DNA of 54,597 nt from Eubacterium sp. (GCA_017634555.1 JAGBNF010000021.1:1-54597); one strand, 5' to 3'. Positions 26,667 to 35,942 are shown, counted from the first letter of the stretch. The notes: generated by a model not told the origin, from the sequence alone. A program made the numbers and translations.

Positions 26667-27428
26667 TTATTCTGTTACAAATCTGGCAAGTTCCAGTGCA
26701 ATATCAAAATGTCCCGGATCGTGCTGTGTATGCTTCTTCTGATTCTTCTCCATACGGGCATCCCACTTCGGTGCATCAAGAAGATCGCCGCAGGTCAGGA
26801 AATAATACACGTCCAGTCCTCTGAAATCACACATGGCAACGATGGAAGCGCACTCCATCTCAACTGAGATACAGCCTTCATTCTTACGCTTCTCGAAGTT
26901 GCCTCTGGTCTCGCGATGAACCGCATCGGTGGTCCAGGTCTTTCCCTTAATATACGGAAGACCTGCCTCCTCCATAAATGCAGCAACCTTGTCTGCATTT
27001 TTCACAGCGATATAATCCGACGCCTCCGCATAATGATAGGAGGTTCCCTCATCTCTGTAGGCCTCTGTCGGGATCATGACTCTGCCTCTTGCAATCTCCT
27101 TGTTGAGACAGCCGGAACCGCCGAAAACTATATACTTATCTGTCTTTATCACCTGCATGGTGTCCTCCATATCGCCCACGCTTCCCGGGCCTCCCACAGG
27201 CGACATATATATCGCAAATTTTCTGTTCTCATATTCAAAACCGTAGATAGACTTTCCTCCGTTTGAAGAGTATATCTTTCCGAGCTCTGTACATTCGTGA
27301 GTTTCGAGAACATAGTTTAAAATCTCGTTGGAAAAGGTAGCAATACATGCATCCACCTGTACGGCGTCTTCATTCTTCCAGATTTTCAGTATTTCCTCGG
27401 TATGTGGGTCAAATGTTTCTGTGATCAT
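26667..27428 (-). CDS. Nucleoside phosphorylase (uridine phosphorylase-like)
   Basis: 253 residues of the PNP/UDP phosphorylase family: PVGGPGSVGDMEDTM for phosphate binding, VFGGSGCLN and the substrate/metal loop CISVEMECASIVAM. It cleaves a nucleoside with phosphate to give base and ribose-1-phosphate. AAGGAGG lies 8 nt before the ATG. Its neighbours are HAD and HD phosphatases on one side and nadR-pnuC-nudC further upstream, suggesting a nucleoside/nucleotide salvage cluster. Confidence 0.9.
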   Translation of the reverse strand: MITETFDPHTEEILKIWKNEDAVQVDACIATFSNEILNYVLETHECTELGKIYSSNGGKSIYGFEYENRKFAIYMSPVGGPGSVGDMEDTMQVIKTDKYIVFGGSGCLNKEIARGRVMIPTEAYRDEGTSYHYAEASDYIAVKNADKVAAFMEEAGLPYIKGKTWTTDAVHRETRGNFEKRKNEGCISVEMECASIVAMCDFRGLDVYYFLTCGDLLDAPKWDARMEKNQKKHTQHDPGHFDIALELARFVTE

Positions 27429-27452
27429 TATCTTTTCCTCCTTGATCTTAGT

Positions 27453-28274
27453 TTATTTATAATTTTCTAAAAGCCATTTAGCAACACCGTCGTTTTCGTT
27501 GCTTTCTATAATTCCTGTTGCTACGGCTTTAAGTTCATCCACTGCATTTTCTACAGCGTAGCATTCATCTGATATTTCAAACATCGGGATATCGTTGATG
27601 GAGTCACCGAAGGAGATAACCTTCGAGCAGCCCCACATTTCCTTGAGCTTCTTTATGGCATTATATTTCGAGGCTCTTGCCGGCATGATCTCACACCAAT
27701 ATTCCGGACGATACAGTTCCTGCTGAATGGTGCATCTGAAATCATCATCCTTGGAAAAAATGTCATATACCGGCTGCAGCTCTTCCTCTGTGCCGATGCA
27801 GGTATAGTAGAATACTTCTCCTTCATAGAGTGCGTCATTATCCTTTATCGGACGAAAACGGGGATCACCCTGTCGTTTACTGAGATATCGCTTTACTCCT
27901 TCGTTTTCATATTTCGGAATCCAGGATACTCTCTCCACCCGGTTGATGAAGGAATAAACCATAGGGCTTATGCCATGCTCTATAAGGGTATTTCTGACCT
28001 TCTGTCTCTGCTCATCGGTAAAATCCTCCTTTGAAAGGACTATACTTGTTGATGGCTGAAATATAAATACTCCGTTATAAGCAATGATCGGAATATTTGT
28101 GGACAGTCCGTCCGTAACCTTCGATGCCGATACCAGTGACCTTGCAGTTGCATAGGTAAATATCATCCCCTTATCCACAAGGCCGTTGATTGTCCTTATA
28201 CTGAAGGGATTGATGGTATCCGATTGGTTGAGAAGTGTACCGTCAAGATCTGTGACATATAGTATCTTTTCCAT
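27453..28274 (-). CDS. Cof-type HAD phosphatase
   Basis: 273 residues with an intact set of motifs: YVTDLDGTLLNQSD at the N-terminus, TYATARS, Lys in SKYNAIK and SFGDSINDIPMF near the C-terminus, ending ENDGVAKWL. AAGGAG precedes the ATG. It is the full-length relative of the broken copy at 22503-23047, so the two are likely paralogues. Cof-type enzymes dephosphorylate sugar phosphates, FMN or other cofactors; the substrate here is unknown. Confidence 0.9.
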   Translation of the reverse strand: MEKILYVTDLDGTLLNQSDTINPFSIRTINGLVDKGMIFTYATARSLVSASKVTDGLSTNIPIIAYNGVFIFQPSTSIVLSKEDFTDEQRQKVRNTLIEHGISPMVYSFINRVERVSWIPKYENEGVKRYLSKRQGDPRFRPIKDNDALYEGEVFYYTCIGTEEELQPVYDIFSKDDDFRCTIQQELYRPEYWCEIMPARASKYNAIKKLKEMWGCSKVISFGDSINDIPMFEISDECYAVENAVDELKAVATGIIESNENDGVAKWLLENYK

Positions 28275-28306
28275 GATTCTCCTTTAGCCCTATCAATGCA
28301 TATGTT

Positions 28307-29581
28307 TTATCGATTGTATTCGTAGAACACAAGTGTCATCTTATCGTTTACCTGTTCCTCATCTCCGACTCTTCTAAAGCCGCATTTCTCATAGAGATGA
28401 CAATTTCCTTTTTCCTGCTTTATGGTATCAAGCTTCCATGTTTTTACATTCGGATACATGGAAAATGCTTTCTGAATCGCTGCGTATGCAAGTCCCTGAT
28501 TCTGATATTTCGGAAGCACAAATATAGGACTGATAAAGCTTACCTCATGTTCATTCGGATCGTTATGTCCCACATTTATAACTCCCACCCTTTCTCCGTC
28601 CTTAAGAATGAAGAAGTATTTTCTGTTTGGAACAGCTGCCCTGTTTCTTATTCTTTCTATGGATTCGAGTGCCGGAGAGATTTCATCATGATACTTCTCA
28701 TAGAGCGGCATGAAGCTTTCAATCTGCATCGAGAGAAGCTCCTCCAGTTCTTCCTCCTTCACCTCTTCGAAATCCACTTCCGGATATGTCTTTTCCAGAT
28801 GTACATCTTTTCTCATGTAATTGTATGTATAAAGCTTTTCATAGCCCAGCTTTTTATATAGGTTAATGGCAATCTCATTTTCCTCTATTACCTGAAGATA
28901 TGAGTACTCTGCTCCGCACTCCTTTGACTTCGCAATCGCAGCCCGGCACAGCTTCTTTCCCAGTCCCAGTCCACGGCAGGACGCGTCAACCACAACATTG
29001 TGAAGCAGGCTGTATCCGTCTTCTATGGAAAGTGATGCTACTGCCACAACCTTTCCCTCATGCAGTATTTTGATATATACCTGCTCAGTCTTGACATTCG
29101 AATGGATCTTCATGCATAATTCCCGGTTCTTCGGATCATTCTCTTCTTCAAATCTGAAGTATGTTTCAAACCAATCGTCCGGCTTCGAACTGAACTCGGC
29201 ATCCTTCATAACCTCTGATATATCAAAATCCAGATTCTCATCCTTAAGCTCAAGTGTCATAACATCCGTAGGACACACGACTCTGTAGCCTCTTTGAAGC
29301 AGGCGATCTTTAAGGTCATTATCTACATCAGCAAGCTTAAATATACATGGGAGATTATGCTCTTTATATTCCTTCTCACAATATGCAATCTTCTCATCTA
29401 TATCTATCGCTGAAGTTCCCTCAATGATAACGGAGTTTGTTCTTCTCGTATAACCCTCCGTAAATCCCAGCCGCCAGCCGTCATACTCCTTACTCTCCAA
29501 TGCAGCGAAACCGTCGGCCGCATTCTTCTCCAGAAACCTCACCTTATCAATATCTGTCTTGTCTTCAATTTCAGTACTCAT
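28307..29581 (-). CDS. Tandem GNAT acetyltransferase
   Basis: 424 residues containing two GNAT units. The first acetyl-CoA binding loop is in DASCRGLGLGKKLCRAA (about 200) and is followed by LYKKLGYEKLYTYNYMRKD. The second, in PKYQNQGLAYAAIQKAF (about 370), is followed by LYEKCGFRRVGDEE. Tandem GNATs include mycothiol synthase-like and aminoglycoside-modifying enzymes. AGAGGAAG precedes the ATG. It follows nadR by 20 nt, so it is probably co-transcribed with the NAD genes. The substrate is unknown. Confidence 0.88.
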   Translation of the reverse strand: MSTEIEDKTDIDKVRFLEKNAADGFAALESKEYDGWRLGFTEGYTRRTNSVIIEGTSAIDIDEKIAYCEKEYKEHNLPCIFKLADVDNDLKDRLLQRGYRVVCPTDVMTLELKDENLDFDISEVMKDAEFSSKPDDWFETYFRFEEENDPKNRELCMKIHSNVKTEQVYIKILHEGKVVAVASLSIEDGYSLLHNVVVDASCRGLGLGKKLCRAAIAKSKECGAEYSYLQVIEENEIAINLYKKLGYEKLYTYNYMRKDVHLEKTYPEVDFEEVKEEELEELLSMQIESFMPLYEKYHDEISPALESIERIRNRAAVPNRKYFFILKDGERVGVINVGHNDPNEHEVSFISPIFVLPKYQNQGLAYAAIQKAFSMYPNVKTWKLDTIKQEKGNCHLYEKCGFRRVGDEEQVNDKMTLVFYEYNR

Positions 29582-29601
29582 AATTCTTCCTCTTTTATTT
29601 C

Positions 29602-30645
29602 TTAATAGCTTTTATTTTCCAGTAATTCTTTTACATACTTTACAGCCTGATCGAATCGGTTGTTATAATCACCGCTTATGGTCTTAAACTCAAAGCCATA
29701 CTTAGTATAAAGTGCTTTGATCATATCACCGTATTTTTCCCGATCTGCAGCGATCACTTCACTTCTGTCACCATCCTGAACCCACTCAACGTCGGGTTCA
29801 AGATAAAGGATAAGATCATAGGAATTAAGCTCTGCGATGGCCTCTGCCAGACGCTCATTCTTCTCTATATTTTCATCCTCAAGAAATCCCATGAAAAATC
29901 TGGTGATAAGGCAGTCCGTATCCTCGAAAAACACTTTGTTGCTCTTATCTATAAGGCGCATTTCCTTCGCCTTATGCTCCAGAAGGATTCTTGTAAAATC
30001 CTCCGATAACATATATACATCCGTACCCGAGAGCTCCGACAGATCACGTCCGACCTCCTCGAGATATACAGTGTTAAAATAGTTCGCGAGATTTACGGTA
30101 AGTGTTGATTTTCCTGAACTTTCACCACCTATCAGAAGCACTCTCTTTGTAAAGTAGGATCTTACTATCTGAGGCATCCAGTCCCAATGACCGTAGATGT
30201 CTTTTCTGATATCGGTGGAGTTATATTCATTCCTTGGAAATACCACAAATTCCGAATCCGGATAGCATTTGTTCCAGAAGCTGTTCTCATCATAATCTCC
30301 GCCGCAGAAAACAACGTCTATCGGCTTTCCTATGCTTTCTCTTACCTTTCTGCAGTCCTCGGTCCAAAGCTCCTCCACATAATCTTCCTTGTTGGTGAGC
30401 TTATCCTCCAGAGGGATCGGCCGCACATTTCCTATATGCTTTGTAAGCTGATATATCCATCTGATCTTAACTCTGAGCGGAATGTCGGTTTTATTCTCTC
30501 TGTATGAGATAACGATATAAAGCTCTTCGCACAGTCCCGCGGCCTTGATGATACACTCAAGATGTCCGAGATGAAGCGGATTGAAGGCTCCTCCATACAT
30601 TCCGACTTTATACTTTTTCTTATTTACCATGATCCTGTTCCCCAT
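29602..30645 (-). CDS. nadR: Bifunctional NadR-type NMN adenylyltransferase / ribosylnicotinamide kinase
   Basis: 347 residues. The N-terminal half is an NMN adenylyltransferase (GGAFNPLHLGHL, the HxGH nucleotidyltransferase motif, and NSTDIRKD). The C-terminal half is a ribosylnicotinamide kinase (P-loop GGESSGKST, about 173-181; FFEDTDCLITRFF). It turns nicotinamide riboside into NMN and then NAD+. No N-terminal HTH is present, so unlike the E. coli protein it is not a repressor. Its ATG overlaps the pnuC stop (TGATG); a second Met at 30630 is also possible. Together with pnuC it imports and phosphorylates nicotinamide riboside. Confidence 0.95.
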   Translation of the reverse strand: MGNRIMVNKKKYKVGMYGGAFNPLHLGHLECIIKAAGLCEELYIVISYRENKTDIPLRVKIRWIYQLTKHIGNVRPIPLEDKLTNKEDYVEELWTEDCRKVRESIGKPIDVVFCGGDYDENSFWNKCYPDSEFVVFPRNEYNSTDIRKDIYGHWDWMPQIVRSYFTKRVLLIGGESSGKSTLTVNLANYFNTVYLEEVGRDLSELSGTDVYMLSEDFTRILLEHKAKEMRLIDKSNKVFFEDTDCLITRFFMGFLEDENIEKNERLAEAIAELNSYDLILYLEPDVEWVQDGDRSEVIAADREKYGDMIKALYTKYGFEFKTISGDYNNRFDQAVKYVKELLENKSY

Positions 30646-31379
30646 CAGCCTTCGGCTTTCGCCACAGCCTCTTCCGATTTTTTCTCTGGCTGATCTTTAG
30701 ATTCCTTCAGCCACTTAACAAACATGATTACCGCATTTGCGAGATATACACTCCACATCATAAGTACAGCGATGCTTGAGCCTTCTGTAAAAAGAGCTGC
30801 GATCCACATGATAACGGATACGACATCTACAACGATCCAGATGATCCACTGCTCCATAAATCTCTTAATCATGAGTATCTGCGCTATGACCGACAGCACC
30901 GTACTCATGCTGTCTACAAGCGGAAGGTTACCTCCCAAACGCTTAAGTATGTATCCATAGCCCCATATGCCGACCACGCTGACAACAAGCAGAATCAGGT
31001 CCTGTTTCCACGTCATGCGTCTCTTGTATACCACATTTGTTTCCTTATCCATATGCTTTTTCCATACGATCCAGCCGAGGATATTCGTCGGAAAATAGTA
31101 GAACAGGTTCAGCATCACATCGCCGTAATACTTGGCCTTATAAGCAACTATCGCATAAAGGATAACATTTATGGTGCCGAAGAAATAGTTGGAAACCTTT
31201 CCCATTCCGCATAGGATAACGCAGATAACACCAGTAACGGACGCCGCTATACCAAGCACCGTATCGCCCTGATAGATCGATATTCCCATGATCATCGCAT
31301 TGGCGAATATCATCCAGAATATCTGCCATTTCTTCCAGCCCGTGAACTCTTTTTTTATACTCTTGATAAGCTTGTTCAT
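30645..31379 (-). CDS. pnuC: PnuC nicotinamide riboside transporter
   Basis: 244 residues with about seven membrane helices and PnuC motifs: GMGKVSNYFFGTIN, YYGDVMLNLFYYFPTNILGW and the EQWIIWIVVDV segment. It facilitates entry of nicotinamide riboside, trapped inside by the kinase of the overlapping nadR. Its ATG lies 1 nt after the nudC stop. The stretch after about 225 is a charged cytoplasmic tail. Confidence 0.95.
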   Translation of the reverse strand: MNKLIKSIKKEFTGWKKWQIFWMIFANAMIMGISIYQGDTVLGIAASVTGVICVILCGMGKVSNYFFGTINVILYAIVAYKAKYYGDVMLNLFYYFPTNILGWIVWKKHMDKETNVVYKRRMTWKQDLILLVVSVVGIWGYGYILKRLGGNLPLVDSMSTVLSVIAQILMIKRFMEQWIIWIVVDVVSVIMWIAALFTEGSSIAVLMMWSVYLANAVIMFVKWLKESKDQPEKKSEEAVAKAEG

Positions 31380-31380
31380 A

Positions 31381-32220
31381 TCAGATAAGTCCTTCCTTGA
31401 AAATATGCATCATCTCGTTAGTAAGACTCAGGTTATTGGGCTGAAGTACTACATCCTCTCTCCTAACCCATTCAGCATATTTCAATTCATTTTCATCCAT
31501 GTGGATTTCAGATCCTTCCTCTGCATCACAGAAGAATCCCACAAGGATATCCTGTGCCATTCCCCATGGCTGAGATTTATAATATCTGATATTTTTGACC
31601 GAGACTCCCGTCTCCTCCATAACCTCTCGCTTTACGGTTTCCTCAAGGGTTTCACCGATCTCCGTAAAGCCCGCCACCAGCGCGTTATGCTGATAGCCTC
31701 TTCTGTATCTTGTAAGGAGGATTGAGTCCCCTTTGGTAACTCCGACTATGACTGCAGGATTGATACGCGGATAGATCACATTTCCGCAGTCCGGACATCT
31801 GAGAGCTCTCTCCTTTGTATCAAGTATGAGACGCTTTCCGCACTTGCCGCAATACCTGTTGTCACTGTACCATTTCCATAAATGATATGCCGTAAATGCG
31901 GCGAAAACATTTATATCGTCCTGCCCCGAAAAATGGTCACGGATCTCTCTTACGGTATAATATGAGAAGCCGTCCTTCATATATTTATCGGTGCTTTCCG
32001 AATCTTCTAACAGCAGAAAAAATCTTCTGTCATCCAGTGAAAAAAGATATACCGATTCCTTATCCTTCAATTCACTTCCCGTGTGGAAGATCATTCTTCC
32101 TTCGCTGTCACACACCATGAGCTTTCCGTCATCACTGAAGATAAGTATGCTGTCCTCGTCTCTCAGCTTATAATCCTTATATGCATTATCAAACTTGCTC
32201 GGATAAATATCCTGTATCAT
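31381..32220 (-). CDS. nudC: NAD(H) diphosphatase, NudC-type Nudix hydrolase
   Basis: 279 residues. A zinc ribbon (CGKCGKRL, then CPDC) sits in the middle, followed by a Nudix domain with the box GFTEIGETLEETVKREVMEE and then SQPWGM. The last matches the SQPW signature of NudC, although the usual following PF is GM. NudC cleaves NAD(H) to NMN(H) and AMP and in bacteria also removes NAD caps from RNA 5' ends. GGGAGG precedes the ATG. It is in one operon with pnuC and nadR, so the set both makes and turns over NAD. Confidence 0.93.
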   Translation of the reverse strand: MIQDIYPSKFDNAYKDYKLRDEDSILIFSDDGKLMVCDSEGRMIFHTGSELKDKESVYLFSLDDRRFFLLLEDSESTDKYMKDGFSYYTVREIRDHFSGQDDINVFAAFTAYHLWKWYSDNRYCGKCGKRLILDTKERALRCPDCGNVIYPRINPAVIVGVTKGDSILLTRYRRGYQHNALVAGFTEIGETLEETVKREVMEETGVSVKNIRYYKSQPWGMAQDILVGFFCDAEEGSEIHMDENELKYAEWVRREDVVLQPNNLSLTNEMMHIFKEGLI

Positions 32221-32242
32221 TTCTGTTCCTCCCGATCTGCAA

Positions 32243-32788
32243 TTAAAACTGTAATACCATCAGAATATCATCTGCATAAGTACCATCATCATATTTATTT
32301 GCATTCGGACGTCTTCCGTATTCCACAAAGCCTACGCTTTCATACAGATGACGCGCTCTGTCATTTCCTTCGATAACGATGAGTTCAACCTGCTCATAGC
32401 CCAGTGACTTGATGAATTCCAGAAGGTTTGTCAGCATGATCCTTCCAAGTCCCAGTCCTGTGAACTTCTGGAATAATGCGATTCCTATTCCCGCTCTGTG
32501 AGCGTTTCTTCTGCTCGCTCCCTCTCTGTTGAATGAACAGTTTCCTATATATTCGCCGTCATAGAGACCTATTATGAGTGTGCTGTCATCCGACTCCATA
32601 TGCTTTCTGATGAATTCCTTTTCATAATCAAGTGTAAGACTCACCTCATCTTCCTCAAACATCAGAAATCTTGTCTCTCCACAGACCTGCTTCAGATAGC
32701 TCATCAGCATTTCCGTATCTTCCTCTGTTGCACTGCGGAGCACCAGCTCCTTTCCCCCTACCTCGAATCTTTTTTCTTCAAATATCAT
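32243..32788 (-). CDS. GNAT family N-acetyltransferase
   Basis: 181 residues of the RimJ/RimL-like GNAT fold. Acetyl-CoA binding is at FTGLGLGRIMLTNLLEF and the C-terminal motif at HLYESVGFVEYGRRP. GGAAGTGAG lies upstream of the ATG, 25 nt after the next GNAT gene. The substrate, whether an antibiotic, a protein N-terminus or a polyamine, cannot be assigned. Confidence 0.88.
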   Translation of the reverse strand: MIFEEKRFEVGGKELVLRSATEEDTEMLMSYLKQVCGETRFLMFEEDEVSLTLDYEKEFIRKHMESDDSTLIIGLYDGEYIGNCSFNREGASRRNAHRAGIGIALFQKFTGLGLGRIMLTNLLEFIKSLGYEQVELIVIEGNDRARHLYESVGFVEYGRRPNANKYDDGTYADDILMVLQF

Positions 32789-32813
32789 TTAACTCACTTC
32801 CTTCACGAAAAAT

Positions 32814-33347
32814 TTATCTGCCGCTTTCATAATCAGCCCTGGAAATCTCAAGTTCTACAACCTTCCACTGTTCTCCGTGTACCTCCATGTAAGAATCCGG
32901 AAGCTCCGACGGTTTATGAAATCCTACGCCCTGATAGCATTTATATGCAGGAATATTATTCTCAAATACTCCCAAAGTAGCCTTATCGGCGCCCAAAATA
33001 TCAAAGGCATATTTAAGTCCCAGCTTCAGCATTCTCTGTCCCAGATGCTGTCCTCTCTTAGTATCATCTACGATAACCCATCCGAATCTGAGAAGCTTCT
33101 TATCTTCTTTAATATAACGTATTATGAAGCTTCCTATCACTCTGTCATCTTCTATAGCTGTCATGGGGTAGAAGTTATCCGCTTCCTTACATCTTCCGTT
33201 ACCGTTAATATAAACATCATTCAATATGTCTTCTGTAATAGGGTAGGCACCTATAATTTCTCCTCCCCATAATTCAAATATTTCAGGATCGCTGCTCCAC
33301 TTTATAAGAGATGCGGCGTCACATGGTTTGTATGGTCTGAGTCTCAT
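32814..33347 (-). CDS. GNAT family N-acetyltransferase
   Basis: 177 residues, RimJ/RimL type: RPYKPCDAASLIKWSSDPEI at the start, DTKRGQHLGQRMLKLGLKYA for acetyl-CoA and CYQGVGFHKP at the end. AAAAAGGAG lies upstream. It is the middle member of three consecutive GNAT genes between the MutS-like gene and nudC, all closely spaced on the same strand. Its substrate is unknown. Confidence 0.88.
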   Translation of the reverse strand: MRLRPYKPCDAASLIKWSSDPEIFELWGGEIIGAYPITEDILNDVYINGNGRCKEADNFYPMTAIEDDRVIGSFIIRYIKEDKKLLRFGWVIVDDTKRGQHLGQRMLKLGLKYAFDILGADKATLGVFENNIPAYKCYQGVGFHKPSELPDSYMEVHGEQWKVVELEISRADYESGR

Positions 33348-33372
33348 AATTGTCTCCTTTTTACTTTACAGT

Positions 33373-33846
33373 TTATACCAGGTTGTACTGCATAAAGTTT
33401 CCGTTATGTTTAAATCCGTATGCTGTATAGAGCTTCACGCCCATATCCGATGCAGTGATATGTACTGCGCCGCAGCCGTAAGCCCTTGCCTCCTCCACGA
33501 CTCGATGGAGAAGTTCTTTTGCAATGCCTTTTCTTCTGTATTCAGGATCCGTAAACATACTCGAAAGCAGTCCCAGTCTGCCTGTCGGGCAGGTAAAGTA
33601 AGGAGGTTTCTCAACAAAAGACATACCGCTTGTACCGACTATCTTATCTCCGTCCATTGCAAGCCATGATACAAATGTACCGTCTGCCATATGCCTATGA
33701 TAGAAATCCAGCAGTGCAGCTCTGAGGTCCACATCCTTCGGAACTTCTCTTCCTTCGGAAACATATTCTTCTGTCAGCTGTGTGATCCTCATATCAATAA
33801 AAGTATCAAGTTCTTCTTCCGAAAGCTTCTTATAAACTATTTCCAT
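33373..33846 (-). CDS. GNAT family N-acetyltransferase
   Basis: 157 residues: an acetyl-CoA loop at EYRRKGIAKELLHRVVEE and the C-terminal VKLYTAYGFKHNGNF. TAGGAGGATGAC lies directly before the ATG, 25 nt after the MutS-like gene. It lies downstream of the leader-peptide attenuator at 35911-36149 with no terminator seen in between, so it may share that control. Confidence 0.88.
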   Translation of the reverse strand: MEIVYKKLSEEELDTFIDMRITQLTEEYVSEGREVPKDVDLRAALLDFYHRHMADGTFVSWLAMDGDKIVGTSGMSFVEKPPYFTCPTGRLGLLSSMFTDPEYRRKGIAKELLHRVVEEARAYGCGAVHITASDMGVKLYTAYGFKHNGNFMQYNLV

Positions 33847-33871
33847 CTGTCATCCTCCTATCCCTGATCTG

Positions 33872-35461
33872 CTAAGCACTTACGTCACGTCTGTTCTCCG
33901 CTGTCTCAGTAATCTTCTTCGGGAATCCCATTCCCTTCATAAGTTCAATCGCATTTGTTATCTTATTTATTCCTTCACGCATCTCATAGCTGAACTTTAC
34001 TTCACCGTTATTTACAAGGCATTCGAAGTAGTATGCGTCATACAGCTTTTCCATCTGTTCAACCAGCTCGATATCGTGTGTTGCCGTAACTACCACTGCA
34101 GATGTGTCCGATAAGTATTCCAGCACTGCTCTCGATGCCGCAACTCTTTCCTTTGTATTTGTTCCCTTAAGTATCTCATCGATAACTATAAGTGTCTTCT
34201 CTCCGGTTTCTACCTGCTCAAGCATTCGCTTCAGATATTTGATCTCACGAACATAGTAGCTTTCTCCGTTCAGCACATCATCTCTGAGTGCCATCGATGT
34301 CATGACATACATTTTCGGGAAGCTCATGCTGTCCGCGGTACAGGTATATATCGTCTCGCCAAGGATCACATTTATCGCTATCGCCTTCATAAATGTGGAC
34401 TTTCCCGTTGCGTTTGCTCCCGTGAAGAAAGAATTCTTCTTCATCAGAAAACCGTTCTTTACCGGATGATCTATCAACGGATGATAAAGGCCCTCACAGC
34501 TTATAGTTCCGTCTTCCGTGATCTCAGGCTTGCAGCTGTCCAGACTCCTTCTGAATGAAGCAACCGAAATCGCCGCATCTATACGTCCTATCATTTCATA
34601 AAGACGTATAAGCTCATTCTCATGAGCACTAACCTTTCGTAATGCTATAGAACAGAGTATCGGATCGATCATTGTGATCCCGTATATATACTGCAGGATC
34701 AAAGCATAAGGCTCTCCGTTATCCGTAAGACTTTTTGTATACTTCATGAGTATCAGCATCCTGGTTATCTTATCAAGAGTAACGAGTGAATCTGCCATTT
34801 CTTTATCCATATACATTTTCGAAAGCTTCTCCGAGCTCTTGATCTTTTCGCCGAGTTCAACCAGCTCCCTGATAGAACTGATCGATACAAACGTATTCTC
34901 GTATCTTAACTTCATGACCGAATAAACTGTCAGATTTATAACTGCCATAACTATCGCCGCACCCATAAATGACGGGCGGATGATGCCTGCAACAATCGAA
35001 GCGATAAGCAGCAGCAAAAGAAGCGGATAGATAAATGTGTGGCCCAGGTTTAACCCTGCCAGACTCCAGATGGTATCCGGAAGATAGTAATTCGAATACC
35101 TCTTTCCGAGAGTTCTAAGCTTCATCTCCGTATCAACTCTTAACTCTTCATCCTGATCAAATGCATCTGCCTCAGCATCTATGGATTTATTATCTTTTTT
35201 GATCATATGAAGCATATGGTAGAGAATCTGCTCTCCCGCAAAGCTTCTTGTATGATTGACTCGGAAGAACACCTCATCCATTTCGATGTCTTCCCATGTA
35301 ATATCATCTATCATCCGAGCATCCTTCTCCTCTTTCTGCTCGTGATAAACCTTAACCAGTCGAAGCATATCAAGAGATTCTTCTTTGCTGCTGATCTCCA
35401 GCGGATTCATTCCGTACTCTTCCCTGATGCGTCTCTTCATCTCCGATTTACTCATTTTCAT
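33872..35461 (-). CDS. Membrane-anchored MutS-like ATPase
   Basis: 529 residues. The C-terminal third is a MutS ABC-type ATPase: Walker A GANATGKST (about 346), Walker B TLIVIDEILKGTN (about 427) and the His of TATHDIEL (about 460). The N-terminal mismatch-recognition domain of MutS is absent, as is the Smr domain of MutS2. Instead two membrane segments lie at about 140-185 (HTFIYPLLLLLLIAS). This architecture is known among uncharacterised MutS-family proteins and is unlikely to act in standard mismatch repair. AAGGAG precedes the ATG. Its ribosome binding site overlaps the stop of the ABC remnant, so it is transcribed from the attenuated promoter upstream. Confidence 0.85.
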   Translation of the reverse strand: MKMSKSEMKRRIREEYGMNPLEISSKEESLDMLRLVKVYHEQKEEKDARMIDDITWEDIEMDEVFFRVNHTRSFAGEQILYHMLHMIKKDNKSIDAEADAFDQDEELRVDTEMKLRTLGKRYSNYYLPDTIWSLAGLNLGHTFIYPLLLLLLIASIVAGIIRPSFMGAAIVMAVINLTVYSVMKLRYENTFVSISSIRELVELGEKIKSSEKLSKMYMDKEMADSLVTLDKITRMLILMKYTKSLTDNGEPYALILQYIYGITMIDPILCSIALRKVSAHENELIRLYEMIGRIDAAISVASFRRSLDSCKPEITEDGTISCEGLYHPLIDHPVKNGFLMKKNSFFTGANATGKSTFMKAIAINVILGETIYTCTADSMSFPKMYVMTSMALRDDVLNGESYYVREIKYLKRMLEQVETGEKTLIVIDEILKGTNTKERVAASRAVLEYLSDTSAVVVTATHDIELVEQMEKLYDAYYFECLVNNGEVKFSYEMREGINKITNAIELMKGMGFPKKITETAENRRDVSA

Positions 35462-35473
35462 TTGTATAACTCC

Positions 35474-35857
35474 TTATGTAAAACCCATTATGTAATTAGC
35501 ATCGCGTCCAACTTTTTGGTCATCAAAAAACGAGAATGAAAGCTTCTGATAATGAGCGAAGATCTCGGCTCTCATATCATATTCCATCTTCGCGCCCATG
35601 ACGTGTCCGATGTTTGTTATAAAATAATTTGCTCCGAATTGGATTAGCACCAGAACAGCGAGTATTATGCATACGATAACGATCCGCCTGACTGCAGTCT
35701 CCATATCCATTTTCACTACATCGGTGGTTATATATCTTACAACCAGCGGGATTACGAGACTTATCAATGATGCAAGAAATGCAAAGAAAATATCCAGATA
35801 AAATGTACCCATGTATGGCTTGTAATAGCCAGCCATTTTTTTCAGATTATACTTCAT
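35474..35857 (-). pseudogene. 3'-truncated ABC exporter (membrane-domain remnant)
   Basis: 127 residues equal to the first membrane helices of an ABC_membrane half-exporter: MKYNLKKMAGYYKPY, three helices, then FSFFDDQKVG. The match stops just where the family continues, and a nonsense tail (RDANYIMGFT) leads to a stop. The remaining membrane helices and the whole ATPase domain are missing. GGGGAG lies before the ATG at 35857. The stop is fused to the ribosome binding site of the MutS-like gene. A deletion seems to have placed that gene behind the exporter's promoter and attenuator. Confidence 0.8.
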
Positions 35858-35910
35858 TTCACTCCCCTGACTATAAATACTAACTATAATTTTATCACTA
35901 AAATCAAATA

Positions 35911-35942
35911 AAAAAACCACTTATCCTCAAAAGATAAGTGGT
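35911..35942 (-). terminator. Attenuator terminator with alternative pairing partner
   Basis: On the minus strand ACCACTTATC and GATAAGTGGT form a perfect 10-bp stem with a 7-nt loop followed by at least six U. Upstream, AAAGATAAG (35991-35983) is exactly complementary to CTTATCTTT, which spans the 5' arm and loop (35938-35930). That 9-bp pairing would prevent the terminator. The upstream strand begins 9 nt after the stop of the 28-codon leader ORF, so ribosome position would decide which pairing forms. Confidence 0.75.
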
